64,000 nt of DNA from Vibrio jasicida CAIM 1864 = LMG 25398 (lineage in GTDB: Bacteria; Pseudomonadota; Gammaproteobacteria; Enterobacterales; Vibrionaceae), in NCBI RefSeq assembly GCF_000400365.1, contig NZ_BAOG01000045.1, positions 1-64,000 of the forward strand, given 5' to 3'. Each line of letters opens with the position of its first letter. Position 1 is the stretch's first letter. Below are positions 18,847 through 27,946 of this stretch, piece after piece. A program made the translations under genes and the position numbers. Under the pieces are notes generated by a model. It had not been told where the DNA came from and ran no database searches. It saw only the letters and a program-made list of their open reading frames with translations.

Positions 18847-20723
18847 TTACTGCTTCTCTGATAGCGGAACTTAATGAAGTTTTGCGCGTTACTTAGAATC
18901 TGGAAGGCGGCTTTTAAATTACGGCGCTCAAACTCAGACATATGTTCAGGCTCGATGTTGTTGTCCGGCTCTTCGCCATTTTCAATATCCAATGCCTGAT
19001 GACGAATACGTACCATGTAAATAAGTTCCATGGCATCTTTCAAGTCCATCCCTCGCCCTTTCGGCAAGATCCCAGCGTTATTGATGTCATCCAGACGCTC
19101 GAATGAATTTTGTGAGCGAGAGCCAATGGCAAGAGAATGGACACGAATCAAGTCCGCCATCGGTGCAGTGCCGCGACGTTTCAAGTTAATGGAGTTTCGA
19201 TGACGGCCGTCCTTCTCCATTACAAAATCTTTAAAGAAACCCAGAGGTGGTGTTCGACGAATTGCGTTGTAGGCCATACAAGCGAGGAATCGGTTGTTCT
19301 TCTTCGCGCGGCGAACAATGAATCCGCTTAATTGCTCTGCCCACTTCACTCGGCCATGCACACCTAATAGATCAAAGAAAATGCTGCTATTGAGCAGACG
19401 TTCCGGTGTTGGGTCATCAATCCAGTTAGCAAAACACGCTTCCCATTCTGAGCGCGTTTTGCGCCATTCTGGATTAGTTGCCATGATGTCGCCAGAACAG
19501 TAGGTGTAACCACATTCTGCTAACCCATCGCAAATAAACTTAGCAAATTGCTCAAAGTACTGACCATGCTCACTCGGTTCGTAGCTGTTATCGAGAATCA
19601 ATGCGTTATCTTGGTCCGTGACGATCAATTGCTCATCACGCGCCATGGACCCCATTGCGAGCAAACAATACGGAATAGGTGCTGGACCAAGCTCTTGTTC
19701 TGCTAACTCAGCAAGACGCTGCTTGAAGCTACTGCCAATAACCGACATCGCTCGGCCGACCATGTGGGCGTTCGCATCTTCACTCACCATACGGACAAAA
19801 CAGTCTTTCACTTGTTTCGATACCGCTTTAAGATCTTCGATCGTGTTCTGTTGGAATATCGAACTCACAAGCAATAAACTGTTTTGCGACTCGTATCTGA
19901 CGATATCCGTCATACTGAGTACACCAATCGGTTTTTTGTCTTTGAGGATTGGCAGGTGGTGCACGTTATAGCGCAGCATGGTCAGCATGGCTTCGAAGAC
20001 ATACGCACTGTTATCAAGAGATACGACGTCGTAACTCATCACCTCACTTACGGGTATGTTGGTCTCCCTACCCTCAGCTAAAACGCGTATACACAAATCA
20101 CGGTCGGTCAGGATGCCTAAGAGTTGGTCGTCATCATCTTCGGTAATTTCTTCTTCTGGACGCACGATCAACAATGCCGTGACGCCCTCTTCTGCCATCA
20201 GTATTGCCGCTTCCTGAATGGTCGCGGTAGCAGCTAAGGTTACTGGCTCTCGGCTAAGAATCTTTCTCGCTTTTGCGGTGGTAAAATCGTTGCCATCAGA
20301 CTGGTTCGAAACCACGGTTCTTAGTCTTGCACTGTCTTCCAATTCCATGAAATCAGCGAAATTCTCAAACTCATCACACAATTCGTTGAAGATGCCCTCT
20401 GGGATGCAATACACCAATGTATCTTCAATTGCTTTCGCTGGCATACGGACACGGTTATTCATCAACAACCCCATTTGTCCAAACAAACCACCAGCATCAA
20501 TACGGTTATACAGCTCCCCCTTGCGGCGGAAAATTTCGACGACGCCACTGCGAACCATATACAGATCACGAATATCGTCACCTTTCTTTAAAATATCTGA
20601 GCCTGCGCGGTAGTAAGCCACTTCAGCGTTCATTGCGATATTTTTCAGGTGCGTCTCTGGTAAGTCATCAAAGGGAGGGTATTGGCTAATGAAATTGAGT
20701 ACTTCTAATTGCTCGGCTTCCAT
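18843..20723 (-). CDS. Cyclic-nucleotide-binding / CBS / DUF294 putative nucleotidyltransferase
   Basis: 626 residues, four modules. Residues 1-130 form a cyclic-nucleotide-binding-like domain (GGLFGQMGLLMNNRVRMP). About 165-285 hold two CBS motifs (ILTDRDLCIRVLAEG, IGVLSMTDIVR). About 300-440 form a DUF294 nucleotidyltransferase domain with GSMARDEQLIVTDQDNAL, the G-S and D-x-D metal site of the polymerase-beta fold. The rest is the DUF294 C-terminal helical domain. This suggests a signal-responsive nucleotidylyltransferase with no known substrate. It is translationally coupled to the exonuclease gene and divergent from proVWX. Confidence 0.9.
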   Translation of the reverse strand: MEAEQLEVLNFISQYPPFDDLPETHLKNIAMNAEVAYYRAGSDILKKGDDIRDLYMVRSGVVEIFRRKGELYNRIDAGGLFGQMGLLMNNRVRMPAKAIEDTLVYCIPEGIFNELCDEFENFADFMELEDSARLRTVVSNQSDGNDFTTAKARKILSREPVTLAATATIQEAAILMAEEGVTALLIVRPEEEITEDDDDQLLGILTDRDLCIRVLAEGRETNIPVSEVMSYDVVSLDNSAYVFEAMLTMLRYNVHHLPILKDKKPIGVLSMTDIVRYESQNSLLLVSSIFQQNTIEDLKAVSKQVKDCFVRMVSEDANAHMVGRAMSVIGSSFKQRLAELAEQELGPAPIPYCLLAMGSMARDEQLIVTDQDNALILDNSYEPSEHGQYFEQFAKFICDGLAECGYTYCSGDIMATNPEWRKTRSEWEACFANWIDDPTPERLLNSSIFFDLLGVHGRVKWAEQLSGFIVRRAKKNNRFLACMAYNAIRRTPPLGFFKDFVMEKDGRHRNSINLKRRGTAPMADLIRVHSLAIGSRSQNSFERLDDINNAGILPKGRGMDLKDAMELIYMVRIRHQALDIENGEEPDNNIEPEHMSEFERRNLKAAFQILSNAQNFIKFRYQRSSK

Positions 20724-21161
20724 TCTTTATTCCATGCATTGCCTAAACTTCAGCGATAAATATCACCAAGCATTCAATCAGGCAATAAATAAATCCAGTG
20801 ATGGTATGAATCGACTCAAATAGCAGAACATGTCACCAACACATTAATTCGAACTCTAACTTAAAACATTCTAAAACGGCCTATTTACGAAAGATTTCGT
20901 TAGGATCAAAATGTCACTCACCAACCACAATAAATTCAAAAATATTTCACAGGCCATTTCACCCACTTTTGCGACGCACTACAAATAAACATAACTCACT
21001 GTTTTTACGTCATTTAAAGCCAAATCATTGGCTAAGCTGTTTATGTCTAATTTGTGTAACGCCACCACACAAACCTTTTATCGAACATTGAAATTCTCCC
21101 AAACATTACTTAGAGTACGAAACGTTTTACTACAAAACATTCAAAATTAAGGATGATTTAC
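20724..21161. other. Divergent promoter region upstream of proVWX
   Basis: About 440 bp, AT-rich, no gene. A weak inverted repeat TTTGTGT / ACACAAA (21051-21073) lies about 90 bp before proV and could be part of an operator. Osmotic induction of proVWX is expected from other bacteria. Confidence 0.45.
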
Positions 21162-22349
21162 ATGGATCCCATACTGGAAGTTAAGGGACTGTATAAGGTG
21201 TTTGGTGACGATCCTGACCGCGCATTCTCACTGATTGAGAAAGGCATCGATAAAGATCGTATTTTTGAACAAACAGGTTTAACGGTTGGCGTTAACGATG
21301 TCTCTCTTTCCATCAATGAAGGTGAGATTTTTGTCATTATGGGCCTATCTGGCTCAGGAAAATCCACACTCGTTCGTCTTCTCAATCGCTTAATTGAGCC
21401 AACCAAAGGCAGCGTTTACCTAAAAGGTAAAGACATTGCCCACATTTCTGAAGATGAACTTAGAGAAGTTCGCCGCAATAACATTTCCATGGTTTTTCAA
21501 AACTTCGCGCTCATGCCTCACATGACGGTGATTGAAAACGCTGCTTTTGGCCTTGAACTCGCCGGTGTGAACCTCAAAGACAGGCAAGAAAGTGCGTTGT
21601 CAGCCTTACAACGAGTTGGCCTTGATGCCTACTCAGAATCCTATCCGGATGAGTTGTCTGGCGGAATGAAGCAACGAGTTGGCCTCGCTCGAGCTCTCGC
21701 GTGTGACCCTGATATCCTCCTAATGGATGAAGCCTTTTCAGCGCTCGATCCACTTATCCGAACCGAAATGCAGGATGAACTTATTCGACTGCAAAATGAC
21801 GATAAACGTACGATTGTTTTCATCTCTCACGATTTAGATGAAGCCATGCGAATCGGCGATCGTATTGCCATCATGCAGAATGGCGACGTGGTTCAAGTCG
21901 GTACACCAGATGAGATTCTTCATAACCCTGCCAATGATTATGTGGAAGCCTTTTTCCGAGGTGTTAACGTTGCAAACGTACTGACCGTGAAAGACATCGC
22001 TCGAAAAAAGCCAGCCGCTGTTTTCAAGAAGTCCGAACATGATGGTCCTGGGTCTGCAATGCAGATATTGATGGATCACGACCGCGATTACGGCATAGTC
22101 ATTGATAAATCCAGCCACTATTCTGGCATTGTTTCTCTTGATTCGTTACGCGTTGCCCACAAAGAAAATCGCTCACTAGCCAGTGCACAATTGATCGACG
22201 AAATCACCCTCCAGCCAGACCAAGCAATCAACGACATTCTTGGTGTCGTCGCTGGTGTCCCTTATGCCGTCCCAGTTGTCGACGAGCAAGGCCACTATTA
22301 TGGTGTCGTGACAAAATCACGTCTTCTGCAAACGTTGGATAAGGATTAG
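21162..22349 (+). CDS. proV: Glycine betaine/proline ABC transporter ATP-binding subunit
   Basis: 395 residues from ATG 21162. That start is preferred because AAGG touches the ATG at 21153 but lies about 10 bp from this one. Walker A is GLSGSGKST, the signature is [16 protein letters not shown], and Walker B is [13 protein letters not shown]. The last 120 residues form the paired CBS domains of the ProV/OpuA type, thought to sense ionic strength. It energises import of glycine betaine and proline through ProW. First gene of proVWX; 5 bp separate it from proW. Confidence 0.96.
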   Translation: MDPILEVKGLYKVFGDDPDRAFSLIEKGIDKDRIFEQTGLTVGVNDVSLSINEGEIFVIMGLSGSGKSTLVRLLNRLIEPTKGSVYLKGKDIAHISEDELREVRRNNISMVFQNFALMPHMTVIENAAFGLELAGVNLKDRQESALSALQRVGLDAYSESYPDELSGGMKQRVGLARALACDPDILLMDEAFSALDPLIRTEMQDELIRLQNDDKRTIVFISHDLDEAMRIGDRIAIMQNGDVVQVGTPDEILHNPANDYVEAFFRGVNVANVLTVKDIARKKPAAVFKKSEHDGPGSAMQILMDHDRDYGIVIDKSSHYSGIVSLDSLRVAHKENRSLASAQLIDEITLQPDQAINDILGVVAGVPYAVPVVDEQGHYYGVVTKSRLLQTLDKD

Positions 22350-22354
22350 TCATC

Positions 22355-23473
22355 ATGTCAACAGAACAAACCACTAACGATCCGTGGTCAACGACAGAAG
22401 CGGAACAAACCGACCCGTGGTCAACAGCCACAACAGAACAAAGTGACCCTTGGTCACAAGGCAGTGAAGCGACGTCAAGTATAGACTGGTTGAATTCTGA
22501 AACCGTTGAAGAAGCCCCTTTTGATATAATGAACCCATTTCAAGATGCGGTCCTTCCTTTGGATACTTGGGTAGAATCTGGGTTAGATTGGCTTGTCGAA
22601 CATGGACGTCCGGTCTTTCAAGCAATTCGCGTTCCCATTGATTTCATTCTCTCCTCATTTGAAACGGCGCTCGTCTCTACACCTGCCCCATTCATGCTCA
22701 TCATTCTATTTTTATTAGCATGGCAATTTTCTAATTTGCGTTTGGGGATGTCGACATTCGCTTCATTAGTCTTCATTGGGCTGATAGGTGCTTGGTCCCA
22801 AGCAATGACGACCTTGGCATTAGTACTGACATCCGTATTCTTCTGTCTGATCATTGGATTACCACTTGGTATCTGGCTGGCAAGAAACAACACCGCCGCT
22901 AAGTTCATACGGCCCATACTCGATGCAATGCAAACCACCCCTGCTTTTGTCTACTTGGTACCTATCGTCATGTTGTTTGGCATCGGGAACGTACCAGGCG
23001 TGGTGGTCACCATTATTTTTGCATTGCCTCCCGTGGTTCGCTTGACCATTCTTGGTATTCAACAAGTCCCAGAAGAGCTGATTGAAGCCGGACACTCATT
23101 TGGAGCCAGCAAAAAGCAAATGCTGTACCGCATTCAACTTCCCCTTGCCCTACCGACTATTATGGCAGGCGTAAACCAAACCCTGATGCTCTCCCTTTCT
23201 ATGGTTGTTATTGCCTCTATGATCGCAGTTGGTGGGTTGGGACAAATGGTATTACGTGGAATCGGACGTTTGGATATGGGACTAGCAGCGGTGGGCGGTT
23301 TAGGTATCGTAATCCTTGCCATTCTACTCGACCGTATCACACAAGTTTTAGGCGCTAACGCGGGTAACACGAAGTTACGTTGGTACCACACCGGTCCAGT
23401 TTCTTACCTTTTAAAACTGACCAACAAATCGAACCAACCTGATCTCAAACTTAGGAGAAACATAAATGACTAA
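22355..23473 (+). CDS. proW: Glycine betaine/proline ABC transporter permease
   Basis: 372 residues. The first 65 residues are an unusual acidic tail in which DPWS is repeated three times ([31 protein letters not shown]), longer and more repetitive than the tail I recall from E. coli ProW. The permease domain follows with about six to seven membrane segments and the coupling loop [20 protein letters not shown]. It forms the membrane channel for ProV and ProX. Its end overlaps the proX start by 8 bp. Confidence 0.96.
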   Translation: MSTEQTTNDPWSTTEAEQTDPWSTATTEQSDPWSQGSEATSSIDWLNSETVEEAPFDIMNPFQDAVLPLDTWVESGLDWLVEHGRPVFQAIRVPIDFILSSFETALVSTPAPFMLIILFLLAWQFSNLRLGMSTFASLVFIGLIGAWSQAMTTLALVLTSVFFCLIIGLPLGIWLARNNTAAKFIRPILDAMQTTPAFVYLVPIVMLFGIGNVPGVVVTIIFALPPVVRLTILGIQQVPEELIEAGHSFGASKKQMLYRIQLPLALPTIMAGVNQTLMLSLSMVVIASMIAVGGLGQMVLRGIGRLDMGLAAVGGLGIVILAILLDRITQVLGANAGNTKLRWYHTGPVSYLLKLTNKSNQPDLKLRRNIND

Positions 23474-24473
23474 TTCATGGAAGAAAGCGCTAACAGCTGG
23501 AACGTTAGCAACGATGGCGTTTTCGACTCAAGCTTTAGCGAATGACTTACCGGGTAAAGGCGTTTCAGTTCAACCAGTTCAATCAACGGTTGCGGAAGAA
23601 ACGTTTCAAACTCTTATTGTTAACCGCGCGCTTGAAGCGTTGGGCTACGATGTTCAACCAACTAAGGAAGTCGATTACAACGTTGGCTACACTTCGATCG
23701 CAAAAGGCGATGCTACGTTCTTAGCTGTGGGTTGGTTCCCTTTGCACGCAGACAAATACACGATGTCAGGTGGTGATGATAAATTCTACCGCCAAGGCCA
23801 GTACGTTAGTGGTGCGGCTCAAGGCTACTTAATCGATAAAAAAACCGCAGAAAAATACAACATCACTAACATTGGTCAACTTAAAGATCCTGAGCTAGCA
23901 AAACTATTTGACGCCAATGGCGATGGCAAAGCAGACCTCACTGGTTGTAACCCTGGTTGGGGCTGCGAAATGGTAATTGAAGAGCAGCTTAACGCTTACC
24001 AACTTCGTGACACGGTCACACACAACCAAGGTAACTACGCAGCAATCATTGCGGATACTATTTCTCGTTATAAGAAAGGCGACCCGATCTTGTACTACAC
24101 GTGGACACCTTATTGGGTAAGTGGCGTACTCGTTCCAGGCGAAGATGTGGTTTGGCTAGAAGTCCCATTCTCTGCTCTACCCGGAGAACGTAAAGATGTG
24201 GATACCACACTTAAGAATGGTAAAAACTATGGGTTTGAAATGAACTCAATGCGAATCGTGGCGAACAAAGATTTCACTGGAAAAAACCCTTCTGCCGCAA
24301 AACTGTTCGAAATCGTTAAGCTGAATATCAATGATGTCAGCGCACAAAACATGATGATGAGCCAAGGTAAAAATAGTGCGGCGGACATCGAGTCTCACGT
24401 TAATGGCTGGATCAAAGCCAACCAACAACTGTTTGATTCTTGGGTTGCCGAAGCTAAAAAAGCGTCAATGTAA
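23466..24473 (+). CDS. proX: Glycine betaine/proline-binding periplasmic protein
   Basis: 335 residues with a Sec signal peptide ending at QALAND (about residue 25). It belongs to the ProX/OpuAC substrate-binding family. Tryptophan-rich segments ([33 protein letters not shown]) supply the aromatic cage for quaternary amines. It delivers glycine betaine or proline betaine to ProVW. Overlapped by proW; a strong terminator follows. Confidence 0.96.
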   Translation: MTNSWKKALTAGTLATMAFSTQALANDLPGKGVSVQPVQSTVAEETFQTLIVNRALEALGYDVQPTKEVDYNVGYTSIAKGDATFLAVGWFPLHADKYTMSGGDDKFYRQGQYVSGAAQGYLIDKKTAEKYNITNIGQLKDPELAKLFDANGDGKADLTGCNPGWGCEMVIEEQLNAYQLRDTVTHNQGNYAAIIADTISRYKKGDPILYYTWTPYWVSGVLVPGEDVVWLEVPFSALPGERKDVDTTLKNGKNYGFEMNSMRIVANKDFTGKNPSAAKLFEIVKLNINDVSAQNMMMSQGKNSAADIESHVNGWIKANQQLFDSWVAEAKKASM

Positions 24474-24504
24474 TTAACAATCGAATTCCTTCCTAAATAA
24501 GACC

Positions 24505-24538
24505 AAGCGCCAGCAGCCAAACCTGCTGGCGCTTTTTT
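24505..24538 (+). terminator. Terminator of proVWX
   Basis: AAGCGCCAGCAG pairs perfectly with CTGCTGGCGCTT, followed by a T-run. Confidence 0.88.
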
Positions 24539-24567
24539 ATCCAAAATTCCTTTCGCAATCGTTTCTC

Positions 24568-24583
24568 TGTGATCTAAATTACA
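24568..24583 (+). promoter_or_regulatory. CRP-like site upstream of the second MATE gene
   Basis: TGTGATCTAAATTACA matches TGTGA-N6-TCACA with one mismatch, about 120 bp before the start of the MATE gene. Placement fits class I activation; unproven. Confidence 0.45.
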
Positions 24584-24698
24584 TATTGAATGGCAGAACA
24601 AAAGTCCGTATATTGCGCCTGCCTACGCGGCACACCCTACAATGCACAACGCCATCCTGCTTCCACTGGTGCATTGATATTGGTGTTTAACTACATCC

Positions 24699-26108
24699 AT
24701 GCAAAACACACCTTCCTCTTTTTCTCGTTTTTTTAAAGAATCGGGCGCATTGTTACACCTGTCGATCCCAATCATTTTGATGCAACTCGCAACTCAGTCG
24801 ATGGGCTTTATCGATACCACAATGGCAGGCCAAGTAAGTGCAGCCGACCTTGCTGCGATCGCGCTTGGCACCAGTTTATGGCTACCCGTTTCGCTATTGC
24901 TTCGCGGCATCATCATGGCATTAACGCCTGTCGTTGCTTACCACCGCGGCGCACAAAGTTTAGATAACATCCGTATCTCTTTCATTCAGATGCTGTGGCT
25001 ATCCGCGTTTGTTAGTGCCATCTTGATTGTTTACTTGCTACTTGGTGAAACCATTCTCGTTGGCTTAGGCGTTGCTCCTGAGATCATTCCTATTGCCAGT
25101 GATTATGTTGTCGCATTAGCGTTTGGTGTTCCGGGTATTGCGCTCTTCTATACGCTGAATGGTTTCTGTGAAGGGATGAATAACACCCGCGCTCCGATGC
25201 TGATTTCTGTCATCGGCTTGTTGGTGAACATCCCTGTTAACTACATCCTGATTTATGGCAAGTTCGGCATGCCTGCATTGGGCGCGGTTGGTTGTGGCTG
25301 GGCAACAAGCTTGGTTTACTGGCTGATGTCTGCCCTTCTGTTTAGCTATATTAAGAGCCATCACCACTACAAAAACATTCTGCACTTCGCTGAGCTAAAA
25401 CCAGTATGGCAAGAAATCAAACAGCTGTTCAAACTCGGCATGCCGATTGGTTTGAACATTGCGGTTTGTGGCAGTATCTTCGCGGTGATTGCGCTATTGA
25501 TTGGTCGTATCGGTGCAGAGAACGTTGCCGCGGCACAAATTGCACTGAACATCTCTAGCATGACGTACATGATTCCAATGAGTCTTTCCTTTGGTATCAC
25601 GATTCGCGTTGGCCATGCATTGGGTGAACAAAAGCTTGAAACGGCCTCTCACCGTAGTTTGGTGGGTATTATTACTGCTGCGCTACTGTCTCTGATTTCA
25701 GTCAGCTTCTTCCTGCTTTTCCCAGAGTGGATCATTCGTTTGTACACCACAGATCCTGTAGTTTCAGCGACCGCTGCTACTCTGTTGATGTTTACTGCGA
25801 TGTACCAGTTCAGTGACGCGCTACAGACCTCTGCAAACGGTGCACTGCGTGGCTACAAAGATACTAAAATCCCTATGATTCTGGCGATTCTTGCCTACTG
25901 GGGCTTAGCGCTTCCACTGGGTATGTTATTGGGTATCACGGATGAAATCGTTCCTGCAATGGGCGAAGAAGGCTTCTGGATTGGTATCGTAACCGGCTTA
26001 ACCACCGCAGCAATTGCAATGCTGATTCGATTGACGCTAGTGATTAAGAAGTACAATCAAACCGCAGAAGTGAATACGGCGTCGCAACCTGAGTTAGCGA
26101 TTCAATAG
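24699..26108 (+). CDS. MATE family (NorM-type) multidrug efflux transporter
   Basis: 469 residues, about twelve membrane segments. The N-terminal half has SIPIILMQLATQSMGFIDTTMAG, close to the NorM pattern with its conserved GF-D-T-x-MAG. Export of cationic drugs coupled to Na+ or H+ is expected. It is monocistronic with its own terminator. The ribosome binding site is weak. An 11-codon frame (24643-24678) in the leader is probably chance. The usual Vibrio NorM lies elsewhere in the genome, so no symbol is assigned. Confidence 0.9.
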   Translation: MQNTPSSFSRFFKESGALLHLSIPIILMQLATQSMGFIDTTMAGQVSAADLAAIALGTSLWLPVSLLLRGIIMALTPVVAYHRGAQSLDNIRISFIQMLWLSAFVSAILIVYLLLGETILVGLGVAPEIIPIASDYVVALAFGVPGIALFYTLNGFCEGMNNTRAPMLISVIGLLVNIPVNYILIYGKFGMPALGAVGCGWATSLVYWLMSALLFSYIKSHHHYKNILHFAELKPVWQEIKQLFKLGMPIGLNIAVCGSIFAVIALLIGRIGAENVAAAQIALNISSMTYMIPMSLSFGITIRVGHALGEQKLETASHRSLVGIITAALLSLISVSFFLLFPEWIIRLYTTDPVVSATAATLLMFTAMYQFSDALQTSANGALRGYKDTKIPMILAILAYWGLALPLGMLLGITDEIVPAMGEEGFWIGIVTGLTTAAIAMLIRLTLVIKKYNQTAEVNTASQPELAIQ

Positions 26109-26134
26109 CGACGAGAACGTTTATCGTTTCAATT

Positions 26135-26170
26135 AGAAAGGCTCATTATCGCAGTGAGCCTTTTTGTTTT
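26135..26170. terminator. Terminator between the MATE gene and cysS
   Basis: AAAGGCTCA and TGAGCCTTT form a stem with a T-run on the plus side, between two convergent stops. Confidence 0.75.
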
Positions 26171-26178
26171 CTGGCTTA

Positions 26179-27552
26179 CTAGCCTTGTTTACTTACCGTT
26201 GAGCTATCACCAGCATCGTTGATTCTATAGCCGAGTTCGGTGACTTTCTGGCGGATTTCGTCAGCTTGTTGGTATTCCTTCTGCTTTTTCATTTGCAAAC
26301 GCAACTCTACTAATTCCAAGATCTCACGAGGAATTTCTTCTTCGTCTACCTTATCAAGATCCAAACCAAACACACGATCAAAGTAGCGTGCCGTTGCTTT
26401 TTTATCCGCGTCATTTAATGCACTTCCAAGCAACTCCCACATTAATGCCATCGCTTGTGGCATGGCTAAGTCGTTGTTGATGAGTGACATAAAACGCTCA
26501 ATATATGTTTGGTCGACTTTGCCACCTTCTGGTAATGCCGACATTTTCGTTTTCAGGCGCTTTAAAGCTGTTTGTGCGGCATCCAAGCTCTCCCACGTAA
26601 AGTTCAAATGACTGCGATAATGGCTGGTCAGCACCAAGTAACGGTAAGCCAGCGGGTCATAGCCTTTCTCGATTAACGCATCAAGACGAAGTGACGTGCC
26701 GGACTTAGAGATCTTCTCTTTATTCAATTGGAGGAAGAAGCCATGCAGCCAGTAATTTGCTTGAACGTGGCCATTCTTTGCTTGGCATTGGGCAATTTCG
26801 TTGGTGTGGTGAACTGGGATATGGTCTTCCCCACCAACATGAATATCGAACACTTCCCCAAGGTATTTCTCTGCCATCGCAGAACATTCAATGTGCCATC
26901 CCGGAAAGCCAACTCCCCAAGAGCTTTCCCATTCCATTTGTCTTGGTGTGTCACCGCTAAACTTCCAGAGTGCGAAATCGGTTGGACTCTTTTTCTCTGC
27001 CATTTCGACGCGAATGCCCGCTTCTAACCCCTCGCGGTCCAGTTTGGCAAGTTTTCCATAATCCGGAAGCTTCGCCGAATCAAAATAAACGCCATCGGAG
27101 GTTTGATAGGTAAAGCCCTTTTGTTCAAGCTCTCGGACGAACTCTATCTGCTCTTGTATGTGCTCGGTAGCGCGACAAATGATGGAAGGCTGAGTGATGT
27201 TGAGGCTAGTAAGATCATCTAAAAACGCATCTTCAAAATACTTTGCGATCTCCCAAGCAGACTTATTCTGTTTTCTCGCACCCTTCTCCATTTTATCTTC
27301 ACCGGTATCCGCGTCTGACACCAAGTGCCCAACATCCGTGATGTTCATAACGTGGTTTACGTCGTAACCGTTGAGCTCAAGCGTGCGCCTTAACACATCA
27401 ACAAAAAGGTAGGTTCTCAAGTTCCCTGCATGCGCGTAGTCATACACCGTTGGACCACATGCATACAAACCGACTTTACCTGATTTAATGGTGTTGAACG
27501 GCTCAAGGGTGCGCCCCAATGTATTGAATAATTGTAATTTTGACTGACTCAT
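26179..27552 (-). CDS. cysS: Cysteinyl-tRNA synthetase, divergent type
   Basis: 457 residues, a full-length class I synthetase charging tRNA-Cys. The zinc ligands are all present at expected spacing: Cys32, Cys223 (WHIECSAM), His248 and Glu252 (HHTNEIAQ). The HIGH motif reads HAGN (41-44) and KMSKS reads KISKS (280-284). The sequence differs clearly from the usual Vibrio CysS I recall (HIGH and KMSKS forms), so this may be a second copy; the rest of the genome is needed to say. The start has AAGGA 8 bp upstream. Its leader encodes a Cys-rich peptide and an attenuator, described separately. Confidence 0.92.
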   Translation of the reverse strand: MSQSKLQLFNTLGRTLEPFNTIKSGKVGLYACGPTVYDYAHAGNLRTYLFVDVLRRTLELNGYDVNHVMNITDVGHLVSDADTGEDKMEKGARKQNKSAWEIAKYFEDAFLDDLTSLNITQPSIICRATEHIQEQIEFVRELEQKGFTYQTSDGVYFDSAKLPDYGKLAKLDREGLEAGIRVEMAEKKSPTDFALWKFSGDTPRQMEWESSWGVGFPGWHIECSAMAEKYLGEVFDIHVGGEDHIPVHHTNEIAQCQAKNGHVQANYWLHGFFLQLNKEKISKSGTSLRLDALIEKGYDPLAYRYLVLTSHYRSHLNFTWESLDAAQTALKRLKTKMSALPEGGKVDQTYIERFMSLINNDLAMPQAMALMWELLGSALNDADKKATARYFDRVFGLDLDKVDEEEIPREILELVELRLQMKKQKEYQQADEIRQKVTELGYRINDAGDSSTVSKQG

Positions 27553-27572
27553 ATTGTTATTCCTTTAAATGC

Positions 27573-27606
27573 AAAAAGGCCGCGGATGAAAACATCGGCG
27601 GCCTTT
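27573..27606 (-). terminator. Attenuator terminator in the cysS leader
   Basis: On the minus strand AAAGGCCGC pairs with GCGGCCTTT, extended by GATG/CATC, and TTTTT follows, 20 bp before the cysS start. Its 5' arm can instead pair with the upstream segment CGGCGGCTTT (27647-27656), so terminator and antiterminator exclude each other. This is the 3:4 hairpin of a classical translation-coupled attenuator. Confidence 0.85.
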
Positions 27607-27632
27607 AATATGTCTGTATGATCTTTTGCTAA

Positions 27633-27716
27633 CTAATAGCTACACGAAAGCCGCCGCACATTTTTAGAAGTGCAACAACAACAGTTCGTTGAGATAGAAA
27701 TCGCTAAATAGTTCAT
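27633..27716 (-). CDS. Cysteine-rich leader peptide of cysS (27 residues)
   Basis: The ORF begins at ATG 27716 with AGGGT 8 bp upstream and ends at TAG. Codons 12-15 are TGT TGT TGT TGC, four cysteines in a row (STNCCCCTSK), and a fifth Cys is third from the end. The Cys-codon segment GTTGTTGCAC (27670-27679) can pair over ten positions, with G-U pairs, with GTGCGGCGGC (27650-27659), which can alternatively pair with the terminator's 5' arm. Inferred: a ribosome stalled for lack of Cys-tRNA frees that segment to form the antiterminator and raises cysS expression. It is too short for ordinary gene finders. Confidence 0.85.
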   Translation of the reverse strand: MNYLAISISTNCCCCTSKNVRRLSCSY

Positions 27717-27946
27717 ACAGATACCCTAAATAAGAAATCCATAGAAATCAAGCTTGTAATTATCACGCACTTTACGACAACAGACTGAACTACGTACGCC
27801 GTCTGGCATTACCCTCTCTTACAAAGCCGTACCAATCATTACAATTAAATTTATAAATAAACCTTATATTTCACGCTTACTTCACGTTTTATTTGATAAA
27901 AGACACACCATAAAAATCAGTTACATCAGTAAATTAGGGAATATTT
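27717..27946. promoter_or_regulatory. Divergent promoter region of cysS leader and the sulfatase gene
   Basis: About 230 bp, AT-rich. It must hold both divergent promoters. No clear operator is visible. Confidence 0.4.

Noticed and set aside
24643..24678. 11-codon frame in the leader of the second MATE gene
   Set aside because: No runs of one amino acid, no terminator-antiterminator pair after it; probably chance.
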